A DNA stretch of 64,000 nucleotides, from positions 1-64,000 of the forward strand of contig NZ_FNPL01000015.1 in NCBI RefSeq assembly GCF_900107305.1. Reading direction: 5' to 3'. Shown here piece by piece: positions 17,751 through 27,217 of the stretch; the stretch's first letter is position 1; each line of letters starts with the position of its first letter. Both the position numbers and the translations under genes were made by a program. The DNA is from Thermoactinomyces sp. DSM 45892 (GTDB taxonomy: Bacteria; Bacillota; Bacilli; Thermoactinomycetales; Thermoactinomycetaceae). The notes beneath the pieces were generated by a model. That model was not told the origin of the DNA. It was given only the letters and a program-made list of their open reading frames with translations, and did not search any database.

Positions 17751-17800
17751 AGAGATTAGGTGAACTGCACATCTAATAGTTGGATATGAAAATTTGGATT

Positions 17801-17834
17801 ATCCCCTTAATGCCTACCTAGAGGGGATTTTTTA
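17801..17834 (+). terminator. Terminator of lipoprotein pair
   Basis: ATCCCCT pairs with AGGGGAT and is followed by a run of T. Confidence 0.75.
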
Positions 17835-17909
17835 TTGAAGTCCCCAAAAACAGGAATTTATTTCTTTTTTTAAAAAAATAGATCAAAATGATAAGAATTA
17901 TGCTATAAA

Positions 17910-17948
17910 TATAATGATGAACAAGGCGTTTATGTAATACAACGCCTT
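17910..17948 (+). promoter_or_regulatory. Putative pgs promoter -10 and 5' stem-loop
   Basis: TATAAT at 17910-17915 is followed, at the expected transcript start, by AAGGCGTT / AACGCCTT (8-bp stem, 10-base loop, 17923-17948). No good -35 box is visible. A stem at the extreme 5' end could stabilise the pgs mRNA. Confidence 0.4.
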
Positions 17949-17991
17949 ATTACTAGTTATCATCTATACCATACATAGGAGTGAAAAGAGT

Positions 17992-19266
17992 ATGTGGATC
18001 ATTCCCCTAGCACTGGGGGTTTTGTTATTTCTAGGTATCTGGGAGAAAAAACGTCACCAAAAAAATATCGACTCCATTCCCCTTCGTATCAACATTAATG
18101 GAATTCGCGGAAAATCAACTGTTACCCGATTAATCACTGGAATTATGGTAGAAGCCGGTTACCGAACAGTTGGGAAGACCACTGGGACGGCGGCCCGAAT
18201 GATTTATTGGGATCGTGAAGAGGAGAAGCCTATTAAGCGTCGGATTGAAGGGCCAAATATCCGAGAACAAAAAGTAGTCGTGGCAGAAGCCGCCGAATTA
18301 GGAGCCAACTGTTTAGTAAGTGAATGTATGGCTGTCAATCCTGATTACCAAATTATTTTTCAAGAACAAATGCTCCAAGCCAACATTGGGGTCATTGTAA
18401 ATGTATTAGAAGACCACATGGATGTCATGGGACCTACCCTAAAACAAGTAGCAGAGGCATTTACGGCAACCATTCCTTACAATGGCCATCTCATTGTCTC
18501 TCAAGGAGAGTATGTTCAATTCTTCAAGCGCCAAGCGCGTAAGCGAAATACAATTGTGCACATAGCAGATGATTCCCGTATCTCGGAAACGTTTTTACAT
18601 CAATTTGACTATGTAGTCTTTCCACAAAATGCTTCCCTCGCTCTTGCGGTAGCAGAAGCACTAGGAATTGATGAAGAGACTGCATTTCGTGGTATGTTAC
18701 ATGCTCATCCTGATCCAGGGGCAATGAGAGTTTTTCCACTTGATAATTCTGCAAATCCTTCTTACTTTGTAAACGGATTCGCAGCAAATGATGCTTCCTC
18801 AACTCTCAATATTTGGGAAAGAGTATCCACATTAGGTTATCCCACTCAAGATCCAATTGTCATTATGAACTGTCGTGCAGATCGAGTTGACCGAACAGAA
18901 CAATTCGCACGTGATGTACTTCCTTTCATACAAATCGATACACTCGTCCTGATTGGACAAACCACGCAACCTATAATTGATGAATATAGAGCTAACCGGA
19001 TTGTGTGTAACCAATTATTAAATTTAGAAAATGAACCCACAGAAGTCATTATGGATGCAATCCGTTCAAAGCTTGTTGGTTGTTGCGTATATGGTGTTGG
19101 TAATATTCATGGATCAGGGGAACCCCTTTGTGAAATTTTCGAGGAGATGAATGATCTCGTAAAGCAACAACGAACTAATGCAAGCATACCAAAGTCAACA
19201 CGAGACATAATCAAAAGCACTAGAATCGAGAGAGTCGCAAAAAGATCTCGTCGTGCAATGATCTAG
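17992..19266 (+). CDS. pgsB: Poly-gamma-glutamate synthase PgsB/CapB
   Basis: This 424-residue ATP-dependent amide ligase polymerises glutamate through the gamma-carboxyl group. It has an N-terminal membrane helix (residues 2-16), the Mur-ligase P-loop G-I-R-G-K-S-T at 37-43, V-G-K-T-T-G-T-A-A-R, V-S-E-C-M-A-V-N-P and L-E-D-H-M-D-V-M-G. It is some 30 residues longer than B. subtilis PgsB, the extra part being a basic C-terminal tail. SD AGGAGTG. It is first in pgsBCA-ggt, with pgsC 11 bases downstream. The product may be a capsule or a released polymer. Confidence 0.95.
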   Translation: MWIIPLALGVLLFLGIWEKKRHQKNIDSIPLRININGIRGKSTVTRLITGIMVEAGYRTVGKTTGTAARMIYWDREEEKPIKRRIEGPNIREQKVVVAEAAELGANCLVSECMAVNPDYQIIFQEQMLQANIGVIVNVLEDHMDVMGPTLKQVAEAFTATIPYNGHLIVSQGEYVQFFKRQARKRNTIVHIADDSRISETFLHQFDYVVFPQNASLALAVAEALGIDEETAFRGMLHAHPDPGAMRVFPLDNSANPSYFVNGFAANDASSTLNIWERVSTLGYPTQDPIVIMNCRADRVDRTEQFARDVLPFIQIDTLVLIGQTTQPIIDEYRANRIVCNQLLNLENEPTEVIMDAIRSKLVGCCVYGVGNIHGSGEPLCEIFEEMNDLVKQQRTNASIPKSTRDIIKSTRIERVAKRSRRAMI

Positions 19267-19277
19267 GAGGAAATACG

Positions 19278-19739
19278 TTGTTTGGTTCAGATTTATATAT
19301 TTCACTAATTATCGGGGTTGTCTTAAGCTTATTATACGCAGAAAAAGTAGGAATTGTCCCTGCTGGGCTAGTTGTACCAGGTTATATGGGATTAGTATTT
19401 GATCAACCCATATTTATTGGCTCTGTTCTCCTTCTTAGCTTTCTAACCTACTTAATCGTTACGAAAGGTGTAGCTCGTCTTACTATTCTTTACGGTCGCC
19501 GTAAGTTTGCCGCTATGCTGACTGTTGGAATCGCACTCAAACTTCTATTTGATATATTAGCCCCCACTCTCTTTCCCTATCTACCTTTTGAGATGCAGGA
19601 ATTTAGAGGGATTGGAGTGATCGTGCCTGGATTGATTGCTAATACAATCCAAAAACAAGGTTTTGTTCCGACTGTAGGAAGTACTTTATTATTAAGTGCA
19701 GGCACATTCTTAATTATGTTTGTTTACCAACTGTTTTAG
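19278..19739 (+). CDS. pgsC: Poly-gamma-glutamate synthesis protein PgsC/CapC
   Basis: This 153-residue membrane protein has about four helices and matches PgsC/CapC throughout, for example A-E-K-V-G-I-V-P-A-G-L-V-V-P-G-Y near the N-terminus and E-F-R-G-I-G-V-I-V-P-G-L-I-A-N. It forms the membrane synthase with PgsB. The TTG start at 19278 lies 7-8 bases after AGGAGG. It is tightly packed between pgsB and pgsA. Confidence 0.94.
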   Translation: MFGSDLYISLIIGVVLSLLYAEKVGIVPAGLVVPGYMGLVFDQPIFIGSVLLLSFLTYLIVTKGVARLTILYGRRKFAAMLTVGIALKLLFDILAPTLFPYLPFEMQEFRGIGVIVPGLIANTIQKQGFVPTVGSTLLLSAGTFLIMFVYQLF

Positions 19740-19754
19740 GAAGTGAATGAAATC

Positions 19755-20918
19755 ATGTTAAATTGGCAACAAAAACTACAAATCTACATAAAAAATCAAA
19801 AACGCCACGCAACCATCCATACTATCATCGCGACCGCAGTCACACTGGTATTCATCACAGTCTTCAACTTATTGGACCGCCCATCTATCGAAAAGATAGA
19901 CAAAGATCATACTAGCAAATTAACCGTAACTCTTGTCGGTGATATGATGTTTGGCAGAAATATCAGCGATGTAGTCATACCTAATTATGGTCATGAAGGA
20001 CTATTTCGCTATACACTCCCCTATCTAAAAGTATCTGATTACACAACGGGGAATTTTGAAAGTCCAATCGTATTAGCAGACGGATACAATAAAGCGGATA
20101 AATTTATTCATTTGCGTTCTCAACATGGGGCGGCTCCCGCCCTTAAAAAAGTAGGATTTCATTCTGTCAATCTAGCTAATAATCACATGAAAGATTATGG
20201 GAAACAAGGGTTGATTGATAGTCTTAACACATTTGAAAAAAATAAAATAGCGACAGTTGGAGCAGGAAGAGATTTGAAAGAAGCAAGTAAGGTCTCTTAT
20301 GAAACAGTAAGAGGGATAAAGATTGCTACATTAGGAATTTCGGATATTTTACCGAGAGAATTTGGTGCTAAAAAAGATCGCTCAGGTATCCTCCCAGCAG
20401 ATCCCGATATATTCTTTCCACTAGTGGCCAAGGCCAAGCAAAATGCGGATTTAGTAATCGTTCATATACACTGGGGAATCGAATATGACAGTGGCTATCA
20501 TCCAAGACAAAAGGATATCGGGCACGCTTTAGTAGACGCGGGTGCAGATCTAGTCGTTGGACACCATCCACATGTACTAGAGCCAGTAGAAGTATACAAA
20601 AATGGTGTGATTTTTTATAGCCTTGGAAATTTTATTTTTGATCAAGGTTGGTCACGTACGCGTGAAAGTGTACTTGTACAATATAAATTGCTGAAAGATG
20701 GACAAGCACGGATTGAGTTAAATCCTATGTTTATTCGAGAAGGTCAACCTAGACCTCTCTCTGGCTGGTCTGATCTCTATCGCCGTGAAAAAATATTTTC
20801 TCAGCTAACAGAAGAAATGATGTTTACCGATAGTTGGAATCAATCATGGAAGCGCGATGGAAATAAGCTTGTTCGAACAATACCAACAAGTGTGCGGGCA
20901 AAGGGGACTCCAGAATGA
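19755..20918 (+). CDS. pgsA: Poly-gamma-glutamate synthesis/export protein PgsA/CapA
   Basis: This protein of about 387 residues has one N-terminal membrane anchor (residues 16-38) and a metallophosphatase-like CapA domain outside. Motifs include L-V-G-D-M-M-F-G-R-N, N-F-E-S-P, L-A-N-N-H-M-K-D-Y-G, H-W-G-I-E-Y and V-G-H-H-P-H-V-L-E-P. It is needed for polymer transport or chain extension. I favour ATG 19755; GTG 19743 is also in frame but overlaps the likely SD AGGAAG. The stop overlaps the start of the ggt-like gene by four bases. Confidence 0.92.
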   Translation: MLNWQQKLQIYIKNQKRHATIHTIIATAVTLVFITVFNLLDRPSIEKIDKDHTSKLTVTLVGDMMFGRNISDVVIPNYGHEGLFRYTLPYLKVSDYTTGNFESPIVLADGYNKADKFIHLRSQHGAAPALKKVGFHSVNLANNHMKDYGKQGLIDSLNTFEKNKIATVGAGRDLKEASKVSYETVRGIKIATLGISDILPREFGAKKDRSGILPADPDIFFPLVAKAKQNADLVIVHIHWGIEYDSGYHPRQKDIGHALVDAGADLVVGHHPHVLEPVEVYKNGVIFYSLGNFIFDQGWSRTRESVLVQYKLLKDGQARIELNPMFIREGQPRPLSGWSDLYRREKIFSQLTEEMMFTDSWNQSWKRDGNKLVRTIPTSVRAKGTPE

Positions 20919-22552
20919 ACAATCGTGCCTTTCATATCGTTCTCTCTAGCATAATTATTGGGGGACTTATTATATCGTATTTTTCTCAAAAAGATACCCA
21001 GCAAACCGATCTAGAGCATTCACCAACTACTTCGAAAGCTTCCAAATACGGTGTAGCTGCTGCACATCCTGAAGCGGTAAATGTGGGAATGAGAGTGTTA
21101 GAACAAGGCGGTAATGCAGTAGATGCAGCCATTGCGGTCTCATATGCACTTGGAGTTGTCGAGCCATTTGGTTCTGGAATCGGTGGAGGTGGTACCATGC
21201 TGATTCATCCTAATAATACTAAAAAATCACCAACTATCATTGATTACAGAGAGACATCTCCCCATGAAGGCGAGACACCTACAGATGGAATCGGTGTTCC
21301 TGGTTTGGTAAAAGGTATGGAGCTTTCCCATAGTAAATTTGGTAGTATGCCATTGGAGAAGTTAATTCAACCTTCCATTGAATTAGCAGAAAAGGGATTT
21401 GAAGCAACCACTCTTTTAAGCAATCGACTTCGAGACGCACAGCATCGTCTCAATGTAGCCAAGCTACCGCATCTCTTCCCAAATGGATCTCACATTCAAC
21501 CAAAGCAGCTTATACAACAAAAAGAATTAGCAACTACATTAAAGCTGATTCAACAAAAAGGTTCTTCTGCATTCTACGGTGGTTCCATCGCTCAAAGCAT
21601 CTCACAAGCTTCTAAAGGAATTACCTTGTCTGATCTTACTCAGTATCAAGCGGATGAAAAAAAACCCCTTAAAATTAAATATCAAGGATATGAAATGCTG
21701 ACGAGTCCTCCTGCTGGAGGTGGTATCATGCTCGCTCAATCTCTACTCATGTCCGAAGAGACAAATGTTCAAAAATCACCAGATCTATCATCTAATCAAA
21801 TACACTTACTAGGGGAAATTCAAAAACGTGTAAACACATCTCGTGCTAAGTTCCTAGGCGATCCAAAGTACTCTTCCATTCCTATGAGTGACATGACAGA
21901 TAAAAAGTATATGATGGATCTCATTCAAGATATTAATCCAAATCATCTTACCACCAGTTATAAAAGTATAGTCGATTCCTTAGCTGACAAAGAAGAGCAT
22001 GATAATACAACTCATTTTGTCATCGTTGATAAATCAGGGATGATGGTCTCTTCTACAAACACTCTTAGTAACTTCTTCGGTTCAGGAATATACACACATG
22101 GCTTTTTTTTAAACAACCAGTTAAAGAATTTCAGCATTAACAAAGCTTCTCCAAACCGTGGCACACCAGGTAAGCGTCCGTTAAGCTATACTGCACCTAC
22201 CATTTTTGCGAAGGATGGACATCCTGTCATTGGGATTGGCAGTGCTGGAGGAAAGCGTATCACACCCGTTCTAACCGAAGTCATTATTAGACTGATTCAA
22301 TATAAGCAACCTATACAACAAGCAATCAACCAACCACGCTTTCTCGTTGAAGGAAATCAAATTTACGTTGAACAACCTCTCCCTGCCGATATACAAAGTG
22401 CGTTACGTCAAAAAGGATATACCATTCGAGTAAAACCACCAGGTTTATTTTATGGTGGTGTTCAAGGGATTCAAATTGATCATAGCAAAAACACGATTGA
22501 AGGTGGATTTGATGCCAGACGTGATGGGGCCTTTCGCGCCTCGGGCTCGTAG
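20915..22552 (+). CDS. ggt: Gamma-glutamyltransferase (CapD/Ggt-like)
   Basis: This 545-residue Ntn-hydrolase has an N-terminal membrane segment (residues 6-24). The family self-cleaves; the predicted nucleophile is Thr365 in D-N-T-T-H-F-V-I-V-D, giving a small subunit of 181 residues. G-S-G-I-G-G-G-G and L-T-S-P-P-A-G-G-G are conserved. In B. anthracis the equivalent CapD cuts poly-gamma-glutamate and anchors it to peptidoglycan; in B. subtilis Ggt degrades it. Position directly after pgsA with a four-base overlap favours a CapD-like role. The N-terminal segment may be an anchor or a signal peptide. Confidence 0.92.
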   Translation: MNNRAFHIVLSSIIIGGLIISYFSQKDTQQTDLEHSPTTSKASKYGVAAAHPEAVNVGMRVLEQGGNAVDAAIAVSYALGVVEPFGSGIGGGGTMLIHPNNTKKSPTIIDYRETSPHEGETPTDGIGVPGLVKGMELSHSKFGSMPLEKLIQPSIELAEKGFEATTLLSNRLRDAQHRLNVAKLPHLFPNGSHIQPKQLIQQKELATTLKLIQQKGSSAFYGGSIAQSISQASKGITLSDLTQYQADEKKPLKIKYQGYEMLTSPPAGGGIMLAQSLLMSEETNVQKSPDLSSNQIHLLGEIQKRVNTSRAKFLGDPKYSSIPMSDMTDKKYMMDLIQDINPNHLTTSYKSIVDSLADKEEHDNTTHFVIVDKSGMMVSSTNTLSNFFGSGIYTHGFFLNNQLKNFSINKASPNRGTPGKRPLSYTAPTIFAKDGHPVIGIGSAGGKRITPVLTEVIIRLIQYKQPIQQAINQPRFLVEGNQIYVEQPLPADIQSALRQKGYTIRVKPPGLFYGGVQGIQIDHSKNTIEGGFDARRDGAFRASGS

Positions 22553-22577
22553 GAAATCATTAAAATCTAATGAAAAT

Positions 22578-23159
22578 ATGAAAAAGCTTATACAGGTATT
22601 TATTCCGTTTCTTGTTCTAGGATTCATTTTATATATCCTAATTGATTTTCGACAAGTAGAAACATTACCTTCGGAAGAGAAAAAAGCCATTGAACGATAT
22701 CGACAAGAACTAGTAAAAGGTACTCTACTTAACAAAGATACTGGGATTTTCTATAAAAAAGATTTTGATATACTGGCTACCTCATTAGATCGGTTGCACC
22801 AACATGCAAACTATGTTGTCTTCGGTCCTGAGTGGGGTTATCAAATCTCCAACACTAAAGAGGAATTTGCGAAAATAAATTCCGTATTAGACAAGCCAGA
22901 ATACCTTTCAAATACAAGTAGTAAAGACCTCATCAAGGCAATAAAGGCTGACTTATCTATAGCTCAAAAAAAGTATGAGTCTAGAGAGTCACATGATATT
23001 TTAGATGATCTTTCTACCTTAGTATTTATCGAGCAAATTGTAGAAGATCGACAATGGTCCAAAAGTCAAACAATCAGTCTTATCAAGCAACAAGGATTAA
23101 AGCTAGTGGCAAGAGACGAGCCAAAACCTACCAGTAACACTTCTACTTCAACCCAATAA
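22578..23159 (+). CDS. Membrane-anchored protein of the pgs operon, unknown
   Basis: This 193-residue protein has one N-terminal membrane helix (residues 2-21) and a helical, charged extracellular part, ending in a Pro/Ser/Thr-rich tail. I do not recognise it; it is much longer than CapE/PgsE. It starts 25 bases after ggt and ends before a terminator, so it is the last gene of the pgs operon and may assist polymer assembly or release. No strong SD precedes ATG 22578 (TAGGAAA is about 20 bases away), so translation may be coupled to ggt. The frame is also open upstream, inside ggt. Confidence 0.7.
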   Translation: MKKLIQVFIPFLVLGFILYILIDFRQVETLPSEEKKAIERYRQELVKGTLLNKDTGIFYKKDFDILATSLDRLHQHANYVVFGPEWGYQISNTKEEFAKINSVLDKPEYLSNTSSKDLIKAIKADLSIAQKKYESRESHDILDDLSTLVFIEQIVEDRQWSKSQTISLIKQQGLKLVARDEPKPTSNTSTSTQ

Positions 23160-23171
23160 TAGAATAGAAAC

Positions 23172-23198
23172 AGCCCACATCCTATCAGAATGTGGGCT
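23172..23198. terminator. Bidirectional terminator, pgs operon/xylH
   Basis: AGCCCACAT and ATGTGGGCT enclose nine bases between the convergent pgs and xyl operons. The T-tracts are short on both sides. Confidence 0.65.
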
Positions 23199-23213
23199 TC
23201 ACCTATTAATAGA

Positions 23214-24377
23214 TTAACTATTTTTCGCCTTACTTCTACTATATATATCAAACCACACAGCAAACACCAGTATCGAACCCTTTACAATCAACTGCCAGAA
23301 CGAATCAATGTTCAAGATACTCATACCATTATCGAGACTGGCCATAACAAGTGCTCCGATCATCGCTCCGGGGATCGTGCCGACTCCGCCCATGAGGCTG
23401 GTTCCGCCGATGACACATGCAGCAATGGCATCCAGTTCATACATGGTACCAGCACCAACGGTAGCGGCATTCACCCGTGCGGTTAGAATCAAGCCCGCTA
23501 CTGCAGCAAGTGTGTTACATAGTACGAAGATCAGCATGATTTTTCGTTTCACATTAATACCCGATAAGACAGCCGCTTCTGAGTTCCCACCGATCGCGTA
23601 TACCTGACGACCAAATACGGTTTTCTTCGCGATAAAGGTAAATACGATGGCTAAGAATACGACGACCATAAAAGGAATCGGAATCCCTTGGTATGCATTC
23701 ATCACCGAAACGACGACGAAAATTAAGGCGCTGATTCCAAGCCAAATTAGGCCGGTCATCCACACTGGAGCGACGGAAAAACCAAATTTCACTCTAGATT
23801 GACGTTGACGAAGTAGGAAGATTCCTGTTAACACAATCGCTACTCCTGCAACGATGTACCCCATAAATGGAAGAATAAATCCTTGTCCGAGCGCTTTAAA
23901 ACTCTCTTTTAAAGGGGCAATGGTTTCACTCTTCGTAATCCCTTGAAGCGCACCGCGAAAGATCATCATCCCGCCTAACGTGACGATAAACGCAGGGACA
24001 GCCCGATATGCTACCCACCAACCTTGGATGAGACCAATAATTGCCCCGAGTAAAATCGTCACAATCACGACGGGAACCGTGTCCCAACCGTACCAAACGT
24101 GCAGGATTCCCGCAATTCCACCTGTTAATCCCACCAGAGAACCAACAGATAAGTCAACTTGCCCTGCTACTAGTACGAGCACCATTCCAATTGCTAGAAT
24201 GGAGGTAACCGACATCTGAACAAATAGATTGGAAAAGTTACGAGCTGTTAAGAAGCTATCATCCATAAAAGAAAAAAAAGTCCAAATCGCGATAATGGCT
24301 ATGATCATAGAATAGGCACGCACATCTAAGCGAAACAAATCTTTATTAAATTTAGCTGAACCTGTTTTTGTTGTCAT
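23214..24377 (-). CDS. xylH: D-xylose ABC transporter permease
   Basis: This 387-residue inner-membrane permease of the XylH/MglC/RbsC family has about ten helices. It shows the conserved V-L-V-A-G-Q-V-D-L-S-V-G-S-L-V-G-L near residue 80 and A-C-V-I-G-G-T-S-L-M-G-G-V-G near residue 320. I chose ATG 24377, 7 bases after AGGAGGG; the start overlaps the xylG stop by four bases. It forms the channel for the sugar delivered by XylF and powered by XylG. Xylose specificity is inferred from XylF. Confidence 0.92.
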   Translation of the reverse strand: MTTKTGSAKFNKDLFRLDVRAYSMIIAIIAIWTFFSFMDDSFLTARNFSNLFVQMSVTSILAIGMVLVLVAGQVDLSVGSLVGLTGGIAGILHVWYGWDTVPVVIVTILLGAIIGLIQGWWVAYRAVPAFIVTLGGMMIFRGALQGITKSETIAPLKESFKALGQGFILPFMGYIVAGVAIVLTGIFLLRQRQSRVKFGFSVAPVWMTGLIWLGISALIFVVVSVMNAYQGIPIPFMVVVFLAIVFTFIAKKTVFGRQVYAIGGNSEAAVLSGINVKRKIMLIFVLCNTLAAVAGLILTARVNAATVGAGTMYELDAIAACVIGGTSLMGGVGTIPGAMIGALVMASLDNGMSILNIDSFWQLIVKGSILVFAVWFDIYSRSKAKNS

Positions 24378-25897
24378 ATCTGGTTCCCTCCTGTCGCTGC
24401 AGTCATAATTCGTTCTTGAGTCGCCTCTTCTGCTTTCCATTTAGCGGTAATTGAGCCTTCTGCCATAACGAGAATGCGATGACTCATTCCTAAAACTTCT
24501 GGTAACTCGGAGGAGATCATTAAAATCGAAACTCCTTCGCGCACCAACTCATTCATAATTTGATAGATTTCATATTTCGCCCCGACATCCACTCCACGGG
24601 TTGGTTCGTCTAAAATAAGCACTTTTGGCTTCGTCATCAACCACTTACCCAACACAACTTTTTGTTGATTCCCACCACTTAATGTTCCCACCACAGTCTC
24701 CAGCGAAGGTGCCTTCACTCCTAGCTTTTGAAAATAGGACATCGCGTGAGAGACTTCTTTGCTAGAATTGATCCCCGTCCAACTCGATACCTGCTTCAGG
24801 CTTGGCAGCGTAATATTATCTTGAATACTTCTTTCTAATACGAGGCCTGTCCGTTTACGATCTTCCGTTACCAATGCAATCCCGTGAGCAATGGCGTGTT
24901 CTGGTTGTTTGATCATAACGGGTTTGCCCTCTATTTTCACGGTACCAGACGAACGGCCGTCCAATGCTCCAAATAAGCTCATCGCTAGCTCCGTACGTCC
25001 AGAGCCCATTAAGCCTGCGATTCCTACAATCTCACCTTTTCGTAATTGGAAGGAAACATCGCGAATGATCTTCTTGTTCGGATCTTTTCGGTCCGTTACG
25101 CTGTAATTCGCAAGCTCTAGCACTATATCACCGGGAGTCGATGCTTCACGAGGAAAGCGGTCTTTTAACTCACGACCTACCATGAGAGAAATCACCTGGT
25201 CCTCGTTTACCTCATCAATCGATTTCGTCGCAATCGTTTTCCCATCCCTTAGAATCGTAATCGAATCCGAAATGGAGAAGACTTCGTTTAGCTTGTGAGA
25301 AATGTAGATACAAGAGACTCCACGTTCCCGAAACTTCCGCAATATATCGAGTAAAATCTCAACTTCTTTTTCGGTTAATGCCGCCGTTGGCTCATCTAAA
25401 ATCAAGATTTTCGCATCTTTCGAGAGAGCTTTGGCGATCTCCACAAGCTGTTGTTGACCAATTCCCAACGTCCCTGTTACCGTCTCCGGATGAATACTAG
25501 ACAACCCGACTTGCTCCAACCAATAAGCCGTTTCAAGATGCTGACGATGGGCATCGATGACACCGAACTTGGCATGCTCCTTACCAAGAAATAAATTCTC
25601 TGTCACAGACATCTCTTTCACCAGTGCCAGTTCTTGATAAATGATAGCAACTCCCGCTTTTTCAGCATCTTTAATCGAACGAAACGTCTGCTCTGTCCCC
25701 TCAATCTCAATAGAGCCCTCATACGAACCATACGGATATACACCACTTAGCACCTTCATCAAAGTCGATTTCCCAGCGCCATTCTCCCCACAAAGTGCAT
25801 GGATTTCGCCCTTCTTTACTTGAAATGTAACACGATCCAGTGCCTTTACCCCAGGAAACTCCTTCGTAATCTGTTTCATCTCCAAGGCGATAGTCAT
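24374..25897 (-). CDS. xylG: D-xylose ABC transporter ATP-binding protein
   Basis: This 507-residue protein has two fused ATPase cassettes, as in XylG/MglA. The first has Walker A G-E-N-G-A-G-K-S-T and Walker B I-L-I-L-D-E-P-T-A-A-L. The second has a degenerate A loop G-L-M-G-S-G-R-T-E, the signature L-S-G-G-N-Q-Q-K and Walker B V-L-I-L-D-E-P-T-R-G-V-D. That asymmetry is normal for this family. The ATG 25897 follows GGGAGG. It sits between xylF and xylH, and a hairpin at 25920-25951 separates it from xylF. Confidence 0.94.
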   Translation of the reverse strand: MTIALEMKQITKEFPGVKALDRVTFQVKKGEIHALCGENGAGKSTLMKVLSGVYPYGSYEGSIEIEGTEQTFRSIKDAEKAGVAIIYQELALVKEMSVTENLFLGKEHAKFGVIDAHRQHLETAYWLEQVGLSSIHPETVTGTLGIGQQQLVEIAKALSKDAKILILDEPTAALTEKEVEILLDILRKFRERGVSCIYISHKLNEVFSISDSITILRDGKTIATKSIDEVNEDQVISLMVGRELKDRFPREASTPGDIVLELANYSVTDRKDPNKKIIRDVSFQLRKGEIVGIAGLMGSGRTELAMSLFGALDGRSSGTVKIEGKPVMIKQPEHAIAHGIALVTEDRKRTGLVLERSIQDNITLPSLKQVSSWTGINSSKEVSHAMSYFQKLGVKAPSLETVVGTLSGGNQQKVVLGKWLMTKPKVLILDEPTRGVDVGAKYEIYQIMNELVREGVSILMISSELPEVLGMSHRILVMAEGSITAKWKAEEATQERIMTAATGGNQI

Positions 25898-25919
25898 CTT
25901 ATTTCCTCCCCCCCTGATA

Positions 25920-25951
25920 GAACGTGTGGAACATCTCTGCTCCACACGTTC
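25920..25951 (-). promoter_or_regulatory. Intercistronic hairpin xylF-xylG
   Basis: GAACGTGTGGA and TCCACACGTTC form an 11-bp stem with a 10-base loop, just before the xylG SD and after xylF. There is no U-tract. It is likely a 3' stabiliser that lets the binding protein be made in excess over the ATPase and permease. Confidence 0.6.
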
Positions 25952-26056
25952 ATAAAATTACATGATTTTTATTCCATTAGATGAAGCTCTAGATTTCCAA
26001 ATTCTGTGGTAACCCCTGATTATCCAATAAACATCATTAGCGTGTCTGCCATAAGA

Positions 26057-27103
26057 TTACTTCTTCGAAATATCCTCTTTCTTATGAAACCCATCGGCCA
26101 CAACCGTAGCATCAATATTTTCCTTCGTCACCACAATTGGATCTAGCAAAATAGAGGGAATCTCTTTCTTCCCATTGTTTACAGTTTTATCCGTTGCGAT
26201 CTTCTCACCTTTAGCGAGCGAAACAGCTAACTCCGCCGCTTTTTCAGCAATCAACTTGATTGGCTTATAAACGGTCATCGTTTGTGTACCTTCTACGATC
26301 CGTTTAATCCCTGCCAACTCCGCATCTTGACCTGATACAGGAACCTTACCTGCTAATTTTTGTGCTGACAGTGCTTGGATCGCTCCACCCGCAGTGCCAT
26401 CGTTAGCCGCTACGACTGCATCGATTTTATTCTGATTAGCTGTCAAAGCATTTTCCATGTTAGAGAGCGCATTTGCTGGATCCCATTCTTTCGTCCATTG
26501 ATCATAAACGATTTTGATATCACCTTTATCAACCAATGGCTTTAGAACTTTCATTTGTCCCTTTTTAAATAGATGAGCGTTATTATCCGTATCTGCACCT
26601 TCGATTAAGGCATAATTTCCTTTAGGAGTTTTCTCCACAATCGCCTTCGCCTGCATTTCGCCAACACGTTCGTTATCAAAAGAAAGGTATAAGTCCACAT
26701 CAGAGTTTTTAATTAAACGATCATATGAGAGTACTTTTACACCCTCTTTATGCGCTTTTTCCACGATTGCCGCGGCTACTTCCGCATTATGTGGAACGAC
26801 AACAAGTACGTCTACCCCTTGACTGATTAAGTTCTCAGCTTGAGAAATCTGCTTCGCGTCATCACCATTTGCCGCTTGTACCTTTACCTCGGCTCCTAAT
26901 CCCTTCGCCTTGGATACAAAAATATCGCGATCTTTTTTCCAACGCTCCTCTTCCAATGTATCTAATGAAAAGCCAATCACAGTCTTTCCATCATCTTTTT
27001 TCAGCTTGCCACCTTGATCAGCGGCCGGTGCTCCCGTACTACACGCCGTAACAGAAAGAGCAAATGCACTTAATAAGCATAATGCTTGGATTTTTTTAAA
27101 CAT
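26057..27103 (-). CDS. xylF: D-xylose-binding lipoprotein XylF
   Basis: This 348-residue lipoprotein has V-T-A-C with lipidated Cys21. The mature part follows E. coli XylF closely: E-E-R-W-K-K-D-R-D-I-F-V, G-V-D-V-L-V-V-V-P-H-N, L-S-Y-D-R-L-I, L-S-F-D-N-E-R-V-G-E-M-Q-A-K-A, A-N-D-G-T-A-G-G-A-I-Q-A-L-S-A-Q and S-G-Q-D-A-E-L-A-G-I-K-R-I. This makes D-xylose the most likely ligand. It captures sugar at the outer membrane face for XylGH. A cre-like operator lies 46 bases upstream, and the three-component sensor genes lie just upstream in the same orientation. Confidence 0.94.
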   Translation of the reverse strand: MFKKIQALCLLSAFALSVTACSTGAPAADQGGKLKKDDGKTVIGFSLDTLEEERWKKDRDIFVSKAKGLGAEVKVQAANGDDAKQISQAENLISQGVDVLVVVPHNAEVAAAIVEKAHKEGVKVLSYDRLIKNSDVDLYLSFDNERVGEMQAKAIVEKTPKGNYALIEGADTDNNAHLFKKGQMKVLKPLVDKGDIKIVYDQWTKEWDPANALSNMENALTANQNKIDAVVAANDGTAGGAIQALSAQKLAGKVPVSGQDAELAGIKRIVEGTQTMTVYKPIKLIAEKAAELAVSLAKGEKIATDKTVNNGKKEIPSILLDPIVVTKENIDATVVADGFHKKEDISKK

Positions 27104-27148
27104 CTAGATATTCCCCCCTATAAATTCATAATTTGACTGTATCACGAT

Positions 27149-27162
27149 AGAAAGCGTTTACA
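27149..27162 (-). promoter_or_regulatory. cre-like CcpA operator upstream of xylF
   Basis: On the minus strand TGTAAACGCTTTCT matches the catabolite-repression consensus TGWAANCGNTNWCA at 13 of 14 positions. It lies 46 bases before the xylF start, where CcpA would block xylFGH transcription in the presence of preferred sugars. Confidence 0.65.
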
Positions 27163-27217
27163 TCATGAAACATTCTTCACTTTTTTGTTATTAGTAGCAT
27201 TTTTATTAAATGGTTTT

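Noticed and set aside
23190-24219. Plus-strand ORFs opposite xylH (79-99 codons)
   Set aside because: They are antisense shadows of a well-conserved permease and lack SD sequences.
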